Position numbers and translations under genes: made by a program. A stretch of DNA of 64,000 bases. Source: Lichenostomus cassidix (lineage: Eukaryota; Chordata; Aves; Passeriformes; Meliphagidae). Each line of letters opens with the position of its first letter. The stretch's first letter is position 1. Below the pieces are notes generated by a model. It was given only the letters and a program-made list of their open reading frames with translations, did no database searches and was not told where the DNA came from. This document shows positions 1-11,872 of this stretch, piece by piece. The stretch is taken from assembly GCA_008360975.2 (NCBI GenBank), contig CM039184.1, positions 70,535,056-70,599,055 on the forward strand, read 5' to 3'.

Positions 1-1659
1 TGTTGGTAGCAAAGGCAGAAAACACGCAGGAAACTATTGACATGACCTTCGTGTTTGTGTCTTCACAGGGTAAATAAATTTTGCTACTTTCTTGCTAGAG
101 AATGCTAAACATGACTAGAAGAAAAACGCCCCCGGAGAGACCTGAGAATACCTTAGAGTTGTACCATGACAGAAACAGAGAAACCTGCTCATCTTCAAGA
201 AGATCCGACAGGCTCAAATATGCTTAAACTTTGTCCTTTAGCCAGAAGATAAAACGTTGAAATTTAGCGTTTTAAATAAAACGGACACTTGGCACTTCTT
301 TTTGAAAGCATGTGTTGAACTGTCTCAGCTACACCTTTTATGTTCGTAACCACACCTTTTCGTTGAAACTGGTTCCGTAAATAGCAGCTGAACTGTAGAA
401 CACAAGATGGCAGTGTCAGACGCCACGTACCAGCAGGGGACTGTGGGGTGGTCCAGCGACATCTCCTGAGAGAGGGGACAAGCAAGAATTGTTCCCGGTG
501 GAGCAATTGATGGAGAGGAGACCTTTCTGCTCCAACAATACCTAGAAAACACTCTGCAGAAGGAATTAAGATACGATGCACTCTGCAGAATAGGTTTTGC
601 TCCATACAGTTCTCTGACATCTCCAGGTTTAAGGTGGTATGTTAAGACATAAAGTAATATGTATCTTACGAAGTTATCAAGGAAAAGGGACCTTCTGTTT
701 CTGGAACATTGCTTTTCTTTCCTTAGCCTACCAGAAAATGAACATACAGGTTCTTTTTTCTTTCTCTCCCTCCCCACCACCCCGGCCCCCCAAATTTATA
801 TATTACCAGTCTCTGTAGCTGGCTAGATTGATACATGTAATAAGAGGCTAATCTTTGTCAAAGACACACAGGAAAATTTAATTAATAGTTCTTGAATGCC
901 ACGGTGTTTTTTCTGGTTTTAGGAAGCTCACTATAATCAATGAGAGCGTGCATGTGAAGGTCAGAGTGGAGAAGGTGTGAATGTGATCTAAACCGTGGCA
1001 AAAACCCCAGACCGAACCTGCCTGAAATGGAGCTGAGTCCAAATGCCTGGCAGAAACTTTAGGGGAAAATAAATTTTAAAGACCCTTTAATCAAAGCTGC
1101 ATGTCCAAACCGAGGGAAGGTCATTAGCAATTACTGTTCTGCTGAGTTGGGGGGATTCTTACTGGGTGTCCTTCGTGACTTCCCGAGTACTGCCGAGCAC
1201 CTGAGCCCCAGTCCCACTCCCACTGAGGGAGCAACATTCCTTTGCATGATGCAGTTCGGACACCCCAGGTTTGGCACTGTGGAGTTCCCCGGCGGTGTGT
1301 TTGCCCCAGCCTCAGCACGGGTGCTTTCAGCCCAGCCTGCCTTGCCCAGGCGAGAAGCCCTGCTCCCGGCAGTCAGGCTGACACGCAGCGCTCGGGTTTT
1401 TAGTATGTACTGGGCTGGTGATTTTTTTTCCGTCATCTTCACCTCGAATTCGAGGGCTGAGAAAGTATTTTGTTTAATTCTTGAGGAAAGTGCAATAACA
1501 CCTCAGACATGCCTTGGAAGTTTAACTAGAAATAAACCTCATCAAAATACCTCGCCGGGAGCCGAGAAACCTCAGGCAGGCAATCCCTCTATTCCTTATT
1601 TTAAAGTATATTGATGGCTAAATCCTTCCACTTGCTCCGTTAAAAAGGCTGTGAGAAGC
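1..1659. other. Non-coding flank, no gene seen
   Basis: This is mixed-composition sequence with no exon-like reading frame flanked by splice sites. The short open frames on both strands have no recognisable protein character. It lies about 10 kb downstream of the NKX3-2 stop codon, and nothing further can be supported from sequence alone. Confidence 0.5.
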
Positions 1660-2060
1660 CATTTCCTGCGCCTCGGCTGTCCGAAGCGGGCTCGGTGTGT
1701 TTGCCCTTCGGGGGCCGTTTTGCCGCGATGGAAGGTTCAGCGGGGCCGGGGCGGTACGGGCAGCGGTCAGGCCAGTTCAGCACTTTCCCGGCGATGACAG
1801 TTCCCTCTCGCCACACCGAGACCGAGTCCGGCGGCTGTGGCCCGGCGGTGCCCCCGGCCGCATCCCTGTCTGCCCTCGGTCCTCCTGCCCCGCCGCCGGC
1901 AGCCGCTGTCAGTGCCCAGCGGAGAAACGAGTGCACGAGTGGATTCGGTAGAAGCACTCGCGGGAATAGCTTGGGGACTCATCTCACCAAGAGTACTGCG
2001 AAGGCCCGGGTAATGCCCCGACACGCTCCGATGAGTGATCCTCACCCCGGTAATCACTAG
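1660..2060. other. GC/CpG-rich island
   Basis: CpG dinucleotides are dense and G+C rises sharply against the flanks. Overlapping open frames on both strands are a by-product of the base composition. It is the most distal of a series of islands downstream of NKX3-2. Island status was judged by eye, not computed. Confidence 0.5.
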
Positions 2061-2559
2061 CCTTCAGACAAACCTGTCTGCCCATTGGAAACACTCGTGC
2101 CTGCGTGACCCTGTCTGGGCTTCTCTGTCACTGTGACTACTCACTGGGCTCCGTCGGTGAGCACTGCAGCGTGGGGAGAGTAGCACAACCTCAGCAGCTC
2201 ACTTTGCTCCCTCTCTGCTCATCCTTGCAACTGTGACTGGGGTACCCACAGTTATTCCTGCCGAAGGAAATGTTTAATGTGACTCTTCCAACATTAATGC
2301 ATCAGAAACACCCACGGCTTAAAAAGCAGACGATGCCCCCTGCTCTACAGAAACGTGAAGTTTCTGCCTTGCAGCACTTGGACAGGAATGTTGTGCTGAC
2401 GACTTTGCTGTGGCTCTTCCGTCGTGCGGGGATTAAAGTCAAACAACGAGACCTCATTCGTTTATTCAGCAAAACAAATAAATCCACCCCAAAACAACCC
2501 CAAAGAAATCACCCAGGCTGAATCCTCACACTGCCTTTTGGCCAAACGAGACCCAGTGC

Positions 2560-3265
2560 AGGGGCGCGTTTGTTCGCAGGAAGCGCGGGTGCCCCGATGG
2601 CCAGACCGGGCAGGGCGAGAGGCGCTGGGGCTGCGATGGAGGCGCGGAGCTGCCCGTTCTGCTTCCATTGGCTGCTTCGGGTCCCACACACAGACCTTAC
2701 ATCGGCTGCGTCTAATTGCCAGGGGAACTGCGGAGGTAAATACCCCAGGAAACGAGGTGGATGCAATGAAAAGGCACCGCGCTGCCGGTTTGCAGCTGAA
2801 TCTCCCCGTCACGCTTAGCTGTCTCTGCCACAGAGGACAGTTCAAGGCCATGGGTCGTGGAGGATCGAAGCAGAAATACACGCGGGATTCCCTGGCTGTG
2901 ATGGTGACAGGAGCGGCGGGAAGGGAACAACGCGGAGGGACGGCCCTGGCTGCCGCGTCAAGCCGCTTTCTATCTGGGGTTCCTCCGCGCCGTGTGAACG
3001 CCTCGGGGGCGAGCACAGCCCTGCTGCCCAGAAAGGGCAGGACCGGGAGCGAACCGGCCCGCCGCACGCACACCCACGGCCCCGGGGCTGCCGTCCGAGG
3101 GCTTGCGACGGCGAGCAGCCGAGCTCCGGCGGCCTGGGGAGGGCCGGGGGTGCCGGGGGTGCCGGGGGTGCCGGGGGGTGGGTGGCATCCAGGTGCCCCG
3201 CTCGGAGGACAGGGGCTCGCTGCACATGTCATCAGGGCCTCGCCGCCCAGCCCGGCGCGTTTCAG
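2560..3265. other. GC/CpG-rich island
   Basis: A CpG-dense block that ends in a G-rich tandem repeat at about 3144-3180 and abuts an AT-rich, homeodomain-site-rich stretch. The large open frames through it on both strands lack stops because of composition, and no known protein family is recognisable. Confidence 0.5.
3144..3180. repeat. 9-bp G-rich tandem repeat (about 4 copies)
   Basis: The unit CCGGGGGTG is repeated about four times. The spaced runs of five or more G on the plus strand could form a G-quadruplex. It sits at the edge of a CpG island. Confidence 0.8.
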
Positions 3266-3490
3266 CCACATATGGTGGGTGGATTTAGGTGTCAAAAGCC
3301 GGCGAATTAGAAATGGTAATTGTCCGTCATTATGGGTGAAACGCGATCTATCACAACAACTGGAACATGTCTGGGCGCTAGCAAAAATAATTTGAATGAT
3401 TAGCGATCATTATGGATGTCAAGCCGCGTCCATTAAGTTGTATGAAGAAATTATCTTTGACGTGCGAAATCAAACTACAAATACACAGGC
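3266..3490. promoter_or_regulatory. Candidate cis-regulatory element (AT-rich, homeodomain-type sites)
   Basis: A sharp drop in GC between two CpG-rich blocks. Visible motifs include an E-box CATATG near 3269, a T-box-like AGGTGTCA near 3288, TAATTG near 3317, several ATTA cores (about 3305-3450) and a TCF-like ATCTTTGA near 3453. Clustered motifs of this kind mark many developmental enhancers. The position about 8 kb downstream of NKX3-2 makes that gene the obvious target. Conservation was not tested. Confidence 0.35.
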
Positions 3491-4035
3491 CTGGCATTGA
3501 GAAGACCCTCCCTGCCGGGCCGCGGGAGGCCGGGAGCAGCCCCGCGGGGCTGTGGCCGGGCCCGGGAGAGGCGCTGGGGCTGCTGCCGGGCCGGGCTGCA
3601 GGGCTCTCCCGCTGACGAGGGCTCTGCCGCCAGCTTGCGTGGCCCTGCTCACGGCGAGGGGACAGGGGACAAGCGCTCGATGGGTCAGAGAAGGTTTCGC
3701 ACGGTGTGGGAGGCAAGCAGCAGAGAGCCAGGCGGGGTGCGGCGGAGGTGGGAGGTTGTCCCGAGCAGCCAGCAGGCACCTCCCGGAGGTGCAGGAGGGC
3801 AGGAGAGAAAACGTGGGGAGCGCTTTTGGAATTTGTTTTCTGCCGGGCACACGCTGCATCCCCCGTAGCTGCTGCTGTCCTTGGCACGAGGGGATGTCCG
3901 GGGAGCCGCTCCCCTGTCCCGCGGGGCTGCAGCCACCCCGGCCCCGCCGCGCTCCGGAGCCCGCAGCCGCCCTGCGCTCAGCCCCGCCGCGCCTGCCGGC
4001 CAGGGCTTTGCCACCCCACTGAACACGACACTCGT
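3485..4035. other. GC/CpG-rich island
   Basis: CpG-dense sequence with no supportable exon. The several overlapping open frames of 100-200 codons on both strands are explained by the low AT content. Confidence 0.5.
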
Positions 4036-4637
4036 GCCGAGGCAAGACCGGTTTATAAGTAGTTTCCACGTCGCAAATCTTGCATATATTGTTTTCTAAG
4101 ATAAAAATATCGGGGGTTTCCTTTTAAAGTTCGCCCCGTACGGACAGGGCTTGGGATGGATTTTTTTTCTTATACCTTCGTTTCTGTTCCTTCTCTAGTG
4201 AAATAATTTGCTCTCAAAAACGAAGTGGTTATTTCTGTATCTTTTGGAGGTACTTTGGGCGAAACTATATCATTGTCCTCCCACAAGCCATGACCTGACA
4301 CGAACACTTAAACACAACTTCCTAGCGGCCGCGAATCTGCGAAGCAAAAAAGCAAAAGATCTTCTCCAAGACCGAGGAAAACCGACTGTTTCTTCCACAT
4401 ATTTTTTTTTTCAATCCGGAAAGTTAGTAAAATTTTAGACAAATTAAAGGAACCTTCACAGTTACTTGACAAAATCACAGTCTGCACCCTTGCAGACTGG
4501 AGTTTATAACCAGAGAATGATCCCATGCGTTCTTTTCTTGTTCTGGTCACTGGGAAAATGGAGCATGTCCGTAGAAGTTCCCCCTTCGCCACCATTTTCA
4601 TTCTGAACTGAATAAAGAGAGCCGCGAATCGTCTATC

Positions 4638-4676
4638 TATTATTATTATTATTATTACTATTATTATTATTATTAT
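4638..4676. repeat. (TTA/TAT)n microsatellite
   Basis: About 13 trinucleotide units of the ATT family, with one interruption near the middle. Confidence 0.95.
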
Positions 4677-5139
4677 CCCAAGTAAAGACTAATTGTCTTA
4701 TGTGGTCATTTTGAAGTACTGTGCCGCCGTGCAGAGCAGAGTGGCAACGCCGCCACCTCGGTCAATCCGGGCACGGCACGGAGGAAAACGTCCCCGTGGC
4801 TTTTCGAGGTGTCTTTGGGGCTGGGCACCGCAGTCGAGTCCCACTCCCACTTGGGCAAGTCCCAAACACGACCTGTCCCTCGCTTTCGCCTCTTGAGCAG
4901 AGGAGCTCGGCACAAGCCGCGCCACCGAGTCCTGGCTCTGCCGACAGCCGGCAGAACCGCCTTCCCGCCTCTCTTTCCAGCCTACCCAGCTTTGTTCGTA
5001 CAGTTTGCAAATCTGTATTATTCCCGCATAAGCCAAAAATAATATTAGTTCTCTCCAAGCGCATTTCATCCCTAATTATCACTGGAGTCCTTTGCGACAC
5101 AAAGCGTTACTCTGGCCGGTTTAAACGCAACGCAGATCC

Positions 5140-5570
5140 GTGGGCAAAGTGTTTTACCCCGACCCCGGAGACAAGCAGCCGGAGTTTCGCTGTCGGACGA
5201 CTTTAACGGGGAGCGATCGCCGGTGCCGAGCGGAGCAGCGGTGCCGAGCGGAGTCCTCAGACCGCCGGGGCCGACAGCCAGGGTCGGGCTCTGAAGCAGC
5301 GGGCAGAGGTGCTTTTCAGAGCAGTCACCGCCTGCAGGATTTGCTTTCCCCACAGAGCAATTTAGGAAACAACGCCGTAACCCGCGCCCCCCACGAGTCC
5401 CGTCCCGTGAGTGCTCGCCCCAGCTCCGGCCCCGGCCAGCCGGCCATCCCCCCCGGCCATCCCCCCCGGCCATCGCCCCCGGCCATCCCCCCCGGCCGCC
5501 CCTCTGTCCAGCCGCCCCTCTGTCCGGCCGCCGGGGCCACTGCTCGCACGCTGATACCCTCCAGCCCCGG
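5140..5570. other. GC/CpG-rich island with C-rich minisatellite
   Basis: CpG-dense sequence that contains the 12-bp C-rich tandem repeat annotated separately. No exon structure is visible. Confidence 0.5.
5441..5500. repeat. 12-bp C-rich minisatellite
   Basis: The unit CCGGCCATCCCC is repeated about four times with small variants, followed by a short duplication of CGCCCCTCTGTCC. Long C runs on the plus strand mean G runs on the minus strand, so G-quadruplex or i-motif structure is possible. Confidence 0.85.
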
Positions 5571-5790
5571 GAAGCTGAAAATCAGACCCGTCTTTGCCTT
5601 TCCACTAGTTTTATGGTTTTCTACCATTCTTGTTCCGTGTGGAACCACTGTTTTACTTGTCAACCGGCCGTGCATGAGTGGGCTGCGTGTGGCCTTCCTA
5701 GCTCCCATGCTTCTTTTCTTTTTTCCTTCTTTTAATTTTTTTAAATAAAGAAAAAACTGTTTGAAATGCCTACGAGCATTTTTACCCATT

Positions 5791-5809
5791 TTTATTATTA
5801 TTATTATTA
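5791..5809. repeat. (TTA)n short microsatellite
   Basis: Six consecutive trinucleotide units just after an AT-rich stretch. Confidence 0.85.
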
Positions 5810-6589
5810 GCTGTGTCCCTACTCTTGCGGGAAGGACATCGTTCACCAGTGGCAGCTTGCACCTCTTTGGAGACAGCAGGTAGACCTTACGGGTCGCCTT
5901 CTGTGTCCCTTTCTGTCTCTACCAGCATCGAGCCACTGCTGTGGGAGAGGAGAGACATCCCTGGCTCTGCTTCTGTTTCAGCAGAGGATGTGTTGCTGGT
6001 TGCCTCAGTGTCCTTCGGGAGCCCAAGCCGCGACCCTTTTTACTACCGAGTCAGATTTTAGGCAAGAAGCCACGGGCACAGCTGAGAATCCCAAAACGGC
6101 TTAACCTGCAGCTCCGCAGCCACCACTCCCCTCTCTAATGTTTTTCAAGGATCACCCCGACAATCGCCAGCATCGCTCGGGACGGTTTACACATCTAGCG
6201 GCTTCGGAACGGGGCAACAGGGCTCGGGGAGCAGATGGGAAAGAGATGAGGATAGTCCTTCAGCCACCCTAAGGGCCTCGGGCCACGGAGTCAAGCCTCT
6301 CATCCTCTGCCAGGGCTTTCCTCTGTGGGCCGTAGGACCCTGTCTAGGAGGGAGTCAGGGAGGTGTCTGCGGCTGTGGGTGAAGGAGCGCAGCCCTCGTC
6401 CCTGGCCTGCCCCAGGCACCGCAACATCCCACTCTCGGGCCGGCCCGGGCGTGAGCTCACCCTTTCTCTCCGCTCCATTCCTCCCTTAAAGAAAACAACG
6501 AACAAAACCCAAAACAAAACAAAAAACCCACACTACAAATACTAAACGTTCTAGGAAAAGGACAAGCCCCACCTGCGGGTCAGAGTCCT

Positions 6590-7440
6590 CCCTCTCCCGC
6601 GGTCACTCGGCCAGGGAGCGGCCAGCCGCCGTGCGGAGCCGCCCCGGTGCGGGTTAGTGCGGCTGCCCGGGCGCAGAGCGGTGCGGGGATCCCGCAGGCA
6701 GCAGCCCTAGAGGGGCTGGAAGCCCCCGGGCAGAGCCTGCCGGCCCACCGGCGCCTCGGCTCGCCCCCGGAGGGATCGCTGCCTATCCCGGAGCGGTGCG
6801 CTGTCCCGGCGCTGCCCGCCGTGACACCCGCCTGGGGAACGTGTCATTTGCTCCTGGTTCACCTTGCTCCCCAGTTAATCACGTTGTTCTCCGCAGCAGC
6901 GGACAACGCGAAGGAACAGTCCACTTTCTTGCGGCTTTTGGAGAGGCTGGGAGAGGTAATATCCCTGATTATGTGGCCGGGACAGAAAAACCTTTCTGCC
7001 CTTTCTTCTTCCCATCACCTCGGGAAAAACCAGGCTGCTCGATGGAGCCACTACTGGCAGCGCCCTGGATCTCCAGAGGCCGCTGGGGACTGGCTTTCCT
7101 GCCGTCCGGAGGAGCACGCCTGTCCTTGTCCTCGAAGCCCTGCCGGCGGAGCGGCTGCTCCAGCGGTTTGGTGCTGCAGTCCCGGGAGAGCCGCTGGAAA
7201 GGCCGCCGGGATTCCCCGTGGTCCCGGCCCGGGGCCGCCCTCCGGGCTCCTCGCCGTCCCACTGACAGGAGAAGCGGAGCGGAAAAAAGCCTGCCAAAGC
7301 CTGCCGGGGAGAGGCCCTTAACCTCGGGCCACCTTTGGCCCCTGCTCCCGGGAGCCCCTGGGAGGCTGGGCAGGTGCTGCACTGCCGGAGGGGCTGCCTG
7401 TGCCCCGGTATCTTCTGCTGCTTCTCCTCCTCCCGGGAAG
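6590..7440. other. GC/CpG-rich island
   Basis: CpG-dense sequence. The open frames at 6647-7321 and 6796-7449 overlap each other and frames on the opposite strand, and none shows a protein family signature, so I treat it as a non-coding island. Confidence 0.5.
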
Positions 7441-8330
7441 TGTCGCTGATTTCTACCTCAGTGTGTTTGTGTGAGTGTGTATGTGCGCAGGGGTGGCAAA
7501 TCGACATGGTTTCCTGTTTTATTACCCTGCGAGCGAGCGGGAGGTAGCTAAATATAGGCAGCCTCCCGGTTGCAGAGTTGGACTCTGTGCCTGTATGGCT
7601 GTTTAATACACAAACACAAGCGCCAATGGAGACATATGCAAAGATATACACAATTTACATTACATTTCAACAATCGAATTTCTTGTAGCTGCGGTATTTC
7701 CCCTCTCTCTCTTGTCTTCGCAAGAATTTTTTTTTTTTTTTAAGACTTGCCCATAGTCAGATGGCAAATGATTCCCACGGTCCCTGTACAGATTCGGATT
7801 TTATAAGACAGGCCGAAATTTGGACATCGTTAGGAAGATTATTTTCACGTTGCAGCCGTGGATGTGCCGGTGGGCTGGATGTGTGTTCGAGAGCGTGTGA
7901 AGAAAGCATATTAGAGCCCAGGTTTTGCTGGTAACTTAAACGCTGAAAATACAGAGTAATTCTTTTGGCCTTGGTACAGTTACACTTGTGTTACAGGGGC
8001 TTTTTCCATTACGAAAAGATAAAGGAGGTAGAGAGTTTGCTTTATATTTCAAAAATCAAAATTTTAAAGAAAAACAGGAACAGAAAGGCCTCAAATTCCA
8101 GAAAAATCAATTAAATTATCGATTAAATTTTCCCAATATTAAATACTGATGTTTCTCAAATATTGGGTTTTGTCAACGTCAAAACAAGACACTGTCAACG
8201 TGTAAATATCCGATTTTAAACACCAGTTCTAAAATTCTGGGCAACTTTACTCGGATCATCTTTTCCAGCAACTTCTATCTCTAGTAAAATGCATGTTAGT
8301 TTTACTTGATTCAAAGAAAAATAGTTTGAT
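7441..8330. promoter_or_regulatory. AT-rich block between islands, candidate conserved element
   Basis: AT-rich sequence between two CpG islands, with an octamer-like ATGCAAAG near 7636, a poly-T run at about 7727-7742, AATTA/ATTAAA cores near 8110-8150 and paired GTCAACGT motifs near 8174 and 8194. No coding potential. Regulatory function is inferred only from position and motif density. Confidence 0.25.
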
Positions 8331-8959
8331 AGTTTATTTTGTGTCTGTTACCCAGCGTTTCAACCCGAGGAATCTCTAATAACCGACGCTTCCTTTTCAT
8401 ATCAGGGAGTTTCCCTACAGCACTACATCCGTTAGCAAGCCCCATCAAAATAATACAACACGGTGATCTACAGGGAAAAAAAAAAGGTTTAGAAATAATC
8501 CTGTCCCTGGAACAGGGAGTCCGACAGAAACCACAGGCGGCTTTGCCGAAAGCCGTCCTCACTGGGGACAAAACCTCCGCTGGTGTGAACTGTCTGATCG
8601 AACCTGAGGTGGGAGTCAGCGACTCGATGTCTTGTAATGGGGCTACAGGCAGACAAACATCCCCAGGGCCAGAAAAAACCAAACTGCGGGGCAGCAGTGG
8701 CACCTCTTTACTTCCCTGATGCACTGGAGCCCAGATTCTACCATCCAAAAGTTTCGTTTTCCCAGGAAGGAAAGAGTTGGGCATGTCAGGAGGAAATGGT
8801 TCCAAGATATTAAATTAAAAAAAAAAAAGAAAAAAAAAGGAAAGAAAGAAAGAGACATGAACTTCACGGTAGGGCCAAATAAATGTCAGTACTCCCGCAT
8901 CTGCCAAGGGACCTCTGCATCTGGAGCTCTCCTTTCGGCAGCAGGACCGCCGACACACC

Positions 8960-10150
8960 AGGCAGAGCAAAACCTAGCCCAAGGCATTTCTCCCGGTGTC
9001 GCGACGGCTGCCGGTTTTGGGAACAGAGAGCTCGTTCCCAGCCCGTGCCGAGGCTGGAGCAGCCCACGGGGAGCCGCTGCCGCCCCTGTCCCTGCCGCCG
9101 AGTGCTGCTGGGGGTCCCAGCCCGGGGACATCTAACCTGCGGGGTGCCCGAGCCTGGGGACAGCGAAATGACAGCAAGGACGTGCTGGAGCGAGGGGCTG
9201 ACAGGGAAACAGCCCAGCTGCGCCTTGGGGCGACTAGCAAGCACAGCGGGCGGGAAGCGCTGGGGCAGCAGAGGCTTCCTGCAAGCCATTTCGCGCTCGG
9301 GAGCCGCCGCGAAAGCCGAAAGGTTCCCGCGAACCAACGGGAAAGGAAAGGAGCCGGCGGTGAGGAAGAATCAGCGGCGCCCAGGCAACGCGCCGCCCGT
9401 GAGCGTGGTCCGAACAGGGCTCCATCGGCGGAGAGAAACAACTGCAGCCACCGCTGGGTCAGCTCCCTCCGAGCGCCACTGCCCGGCCCCGGCCCCCGGC
9501 TGGAGCTGCCCACCCCATGGCACGCTGTCCTCCCCTTCGGCCAGCACCGGCCTCGGCAGGGATGAGCCGCCAGGACCGTGCCGAGGGTCCGGGCTCGCAG
9601 CAGAGGCTTGGAGGAGTCAGTCCAAGGCGGGAGGCTGCCCCAAGTGGCTATCGCGGTTGTGTCGGGATACAGACGGCCTCGGCAGCTCCGTCGAGGACTG
9701 CGAAGCCTCCTCTCGCAGCCCAATCCTCAGCCCGCGCCCCTGGTCTCCCCGCCAGGCTCCAGCAGAGCGAAAAAATCTACCGACCCACGCACTGTCCCCG
9801 GGATCCGCCAAGGTTTTAGAGGGACACGGCCCGTGGCAGAGGGGCCACAGCCTGCACGGAGAGGCCGCCATCGACCGGGAAAAGCAGTTCGAGGTCTCAG
9901 TGGCTCCTCCGACTGCACGGCGTCCTCACCGCTACCGGCAGCCGTACATTCAGCCAGCGACCCCAGCTCTCCGGCAGACGGGGGATCGCTCCACCCGGGA
10001 CAGGCGTTACCAAAGCAGTGTTTGAGGTGCCCGGCCACAGCTCCTGGGCCCTCTCCGGCTCCCATCGAGGGAAGAGGCATCGGCGCTGCATGGTGCAGCC
10101 GGGCAAGGCGGCCCAGATCCTCATCGCCTGCCTCCGTGCAAGTGGGAAAA
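8960..10150. other. GC/CpG-rich island just downstream of NKX3-2
   Basis: CpG-dense sequence with open frames of up to 380 codons in several overlapping frames on both strands, the hallmark of composition rather than coding. None resembles a known protein. It lies just beyond the inferred NKX3-2 3' end. Confidence 0.5.
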
Positions 10151-10589
10151 GGAGGGATGGGGTCTGAGCTACAGCCTGAGGTCTGCTGCGGGGAAAAAAA
10201 ATCGCTGGGGAAATCAGTGTCTGCTCTCAGGAACGACACAAGCAGCAGAGGTAAGTGTTCAACTAAAGTTTATAAATTAAAAAAAAACCAACAAAACAAG
10301 TACAGCGGGTAGCTTACAAACATTCACAATTCATTTGAAGTAAATAATCTAGTTGAGTGCACAGTGCCATTAAAAGAGAAATGGAGGGGGGGGAAAAAGA
10401 AGGGGAAAAAAAAGCAACGAGTTACCTTGGAAGAGACTGTAATTACATTGCTGAGCAGATTAGAAATCCCTACCCCTGAAGGAGAGGTCTGCAGAAGAAT
10501 CATAAAAGGCACTGATGGTATTAAAGTTTCCCGTTACATCGATTCCTTAAAAAAGCCTGACTAGAAATATTCACATTGAATATAAAAAT

Positions 10590-11393
10590 AATAACAACAA
10601 CTTTAATACATCTGGAAAGTGCGAAAAATCCGTAACTCCTCCCTCCCCGAACACGGAAAGATCTCAGGAAAAAAAGGAAAACAAGAAGTCAGGAGTTTCA
10701 ATATAAGTCTCACCCTTTTGTGACATATTTATCCTTTGCCAGGGGTCATGGAGTACAGGAATAACATGGGCAAGAAGAGCAGGGGGGACCTGAAAGAGGC
10801 TTCCTTACATTCAGCACCATACAAGGCACACTCAGTTTGCAACAAGTTGGAAGACCAAGGACTCAGACGACAAAAATAATCTTCCTTACAATCCACCGAG
10901 GGAGTCCTTGATCTCCTCTTTTGAGCTGCATTTGGTTTTGCGGGTTGTACTTTTTTTTTCCTCTCCTTTGTTTTCTCTTTCTTTTTCTCCACACAAGATC
11001 GAGTCTCTACCAATCCGAAGCAAAATAAAACAAACAAAAAGTCTACACCAAATACACTGACAACATGGATACCATGAACAAGTTGTGCCGAATTGTGAGA
11101 GTCCTCGGCTGGAGGAGTGGGGATGGGGTGAGGGCCAGGGTGGGGATGGCCAAGAAGTCCTACGTTGAAAGAGAAGAGGGTGAGGAACCATCCAAAAATA
11201 TTAATAATAAAAATAACAATAAAATAATAATAAATACTGTCCAAGGCACTGAGAGCTGCAGCTGAGGCTCTGCACTTGAGAAGCTGAATGGATGGATTGA
11301 TGGACTGGGGGGTGGCAGAGGGAAGATGGGATTCCTGGCTGCCAGTGTGTATGGTGGGGCTGTCGGGGCCGGGGGGTAATGTATGTGTGCCTC
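10590..11393 (-). other. NKX3-2: Probable NKX3-2 3' untranslated region
   Basis: This stretch follows the NKX3-2 stop codon on the minus strand. It is AT-rich compared with the coding exon. On the minus strand an ATTAAA poly(A)-signal variant lies at plus positions 10602-10607, followed by U-rich sequence, which would give a 3' UTR of roughly 0.8 kb. No canonical AATAAA is seen on this strand here. The exact cleavage site is uncertain. Confidence 0.4.
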
Positions 11394-11872
11394 TCACTGC
11401 GTGCCGGCGGCTGCGGCGCAGGTGGACAGAGCCCACCCGGGAAGGCAGTAGTAGGGGTAGTAGTAGGATGGCTGGAGGGAGAGCAGCGAGGGCGGCCGCA
11501 GCACCTCGCCGGGGTGGTACTGTCTCTGGTCGTCGCGCACCAGCACCTTGACGGCCACCTTCTTGGCGGCGGGGGCGGCGGCCAGCAGGTCGGCGGCCAT
11601 CTGCCGCCGCTTGGTCTTGTAGCGCCGGTTCTGAAACCAGATCTTCACCTGCGTCTCGGTGAGCTTCAGCGAGGCGGCCAGGTCGGCCCGCTCGGGCCCC
11701 GACAAGTAGCGCTGGTGGTTGAAGCGCCGCTCCAGCTCGAAGACCTGCGCGTGGGAAAAGGCTGCGCGGGAGCGTTTCTTCCGCGGTTTCGGAGCCGCTG
11801 CCGCCTCCTCCTCCCCCGGCAGCAGATTCCCGCACTTGCCCGCTCCGTCCTCCTCCTCCGGGGGGCTGCGAT
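11394..11872 (-). CDS. NKX3-2: NKX3-2 coding exon 2 (homeodomain)
   Basis: The acceptor ACCGCAG precedes ATCGCAG, which with the last G of exon 1 rebuilds D-R-S-P, the expected family junction. An acidic stretch comes next, then a basic lead-in PKPRKKRSR, the homeodomain, and a Tyr/Pro-rich tail ending in TGA at 11394-11396. The most confident part of the gene. Confidence 0.97.

Noticed and set aside
8883..10025. 380-codon plus-strand frame in the island downstream of NKX3-2
   Set aside because: It lies in CpG-rich sequence, overlaps several other long frames on both strands, shows no recognisable domain and has Arg/Pro/Gly/Ala/Ser-biased composition.
10729..11835. 368-codon minus-strand frame across NKX3-2 exon 2 and 3' UTR
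   Set aside because: Out of frame with the homeodomain. The true frame gives [12 protein letters not shown] and the full homeodomain.
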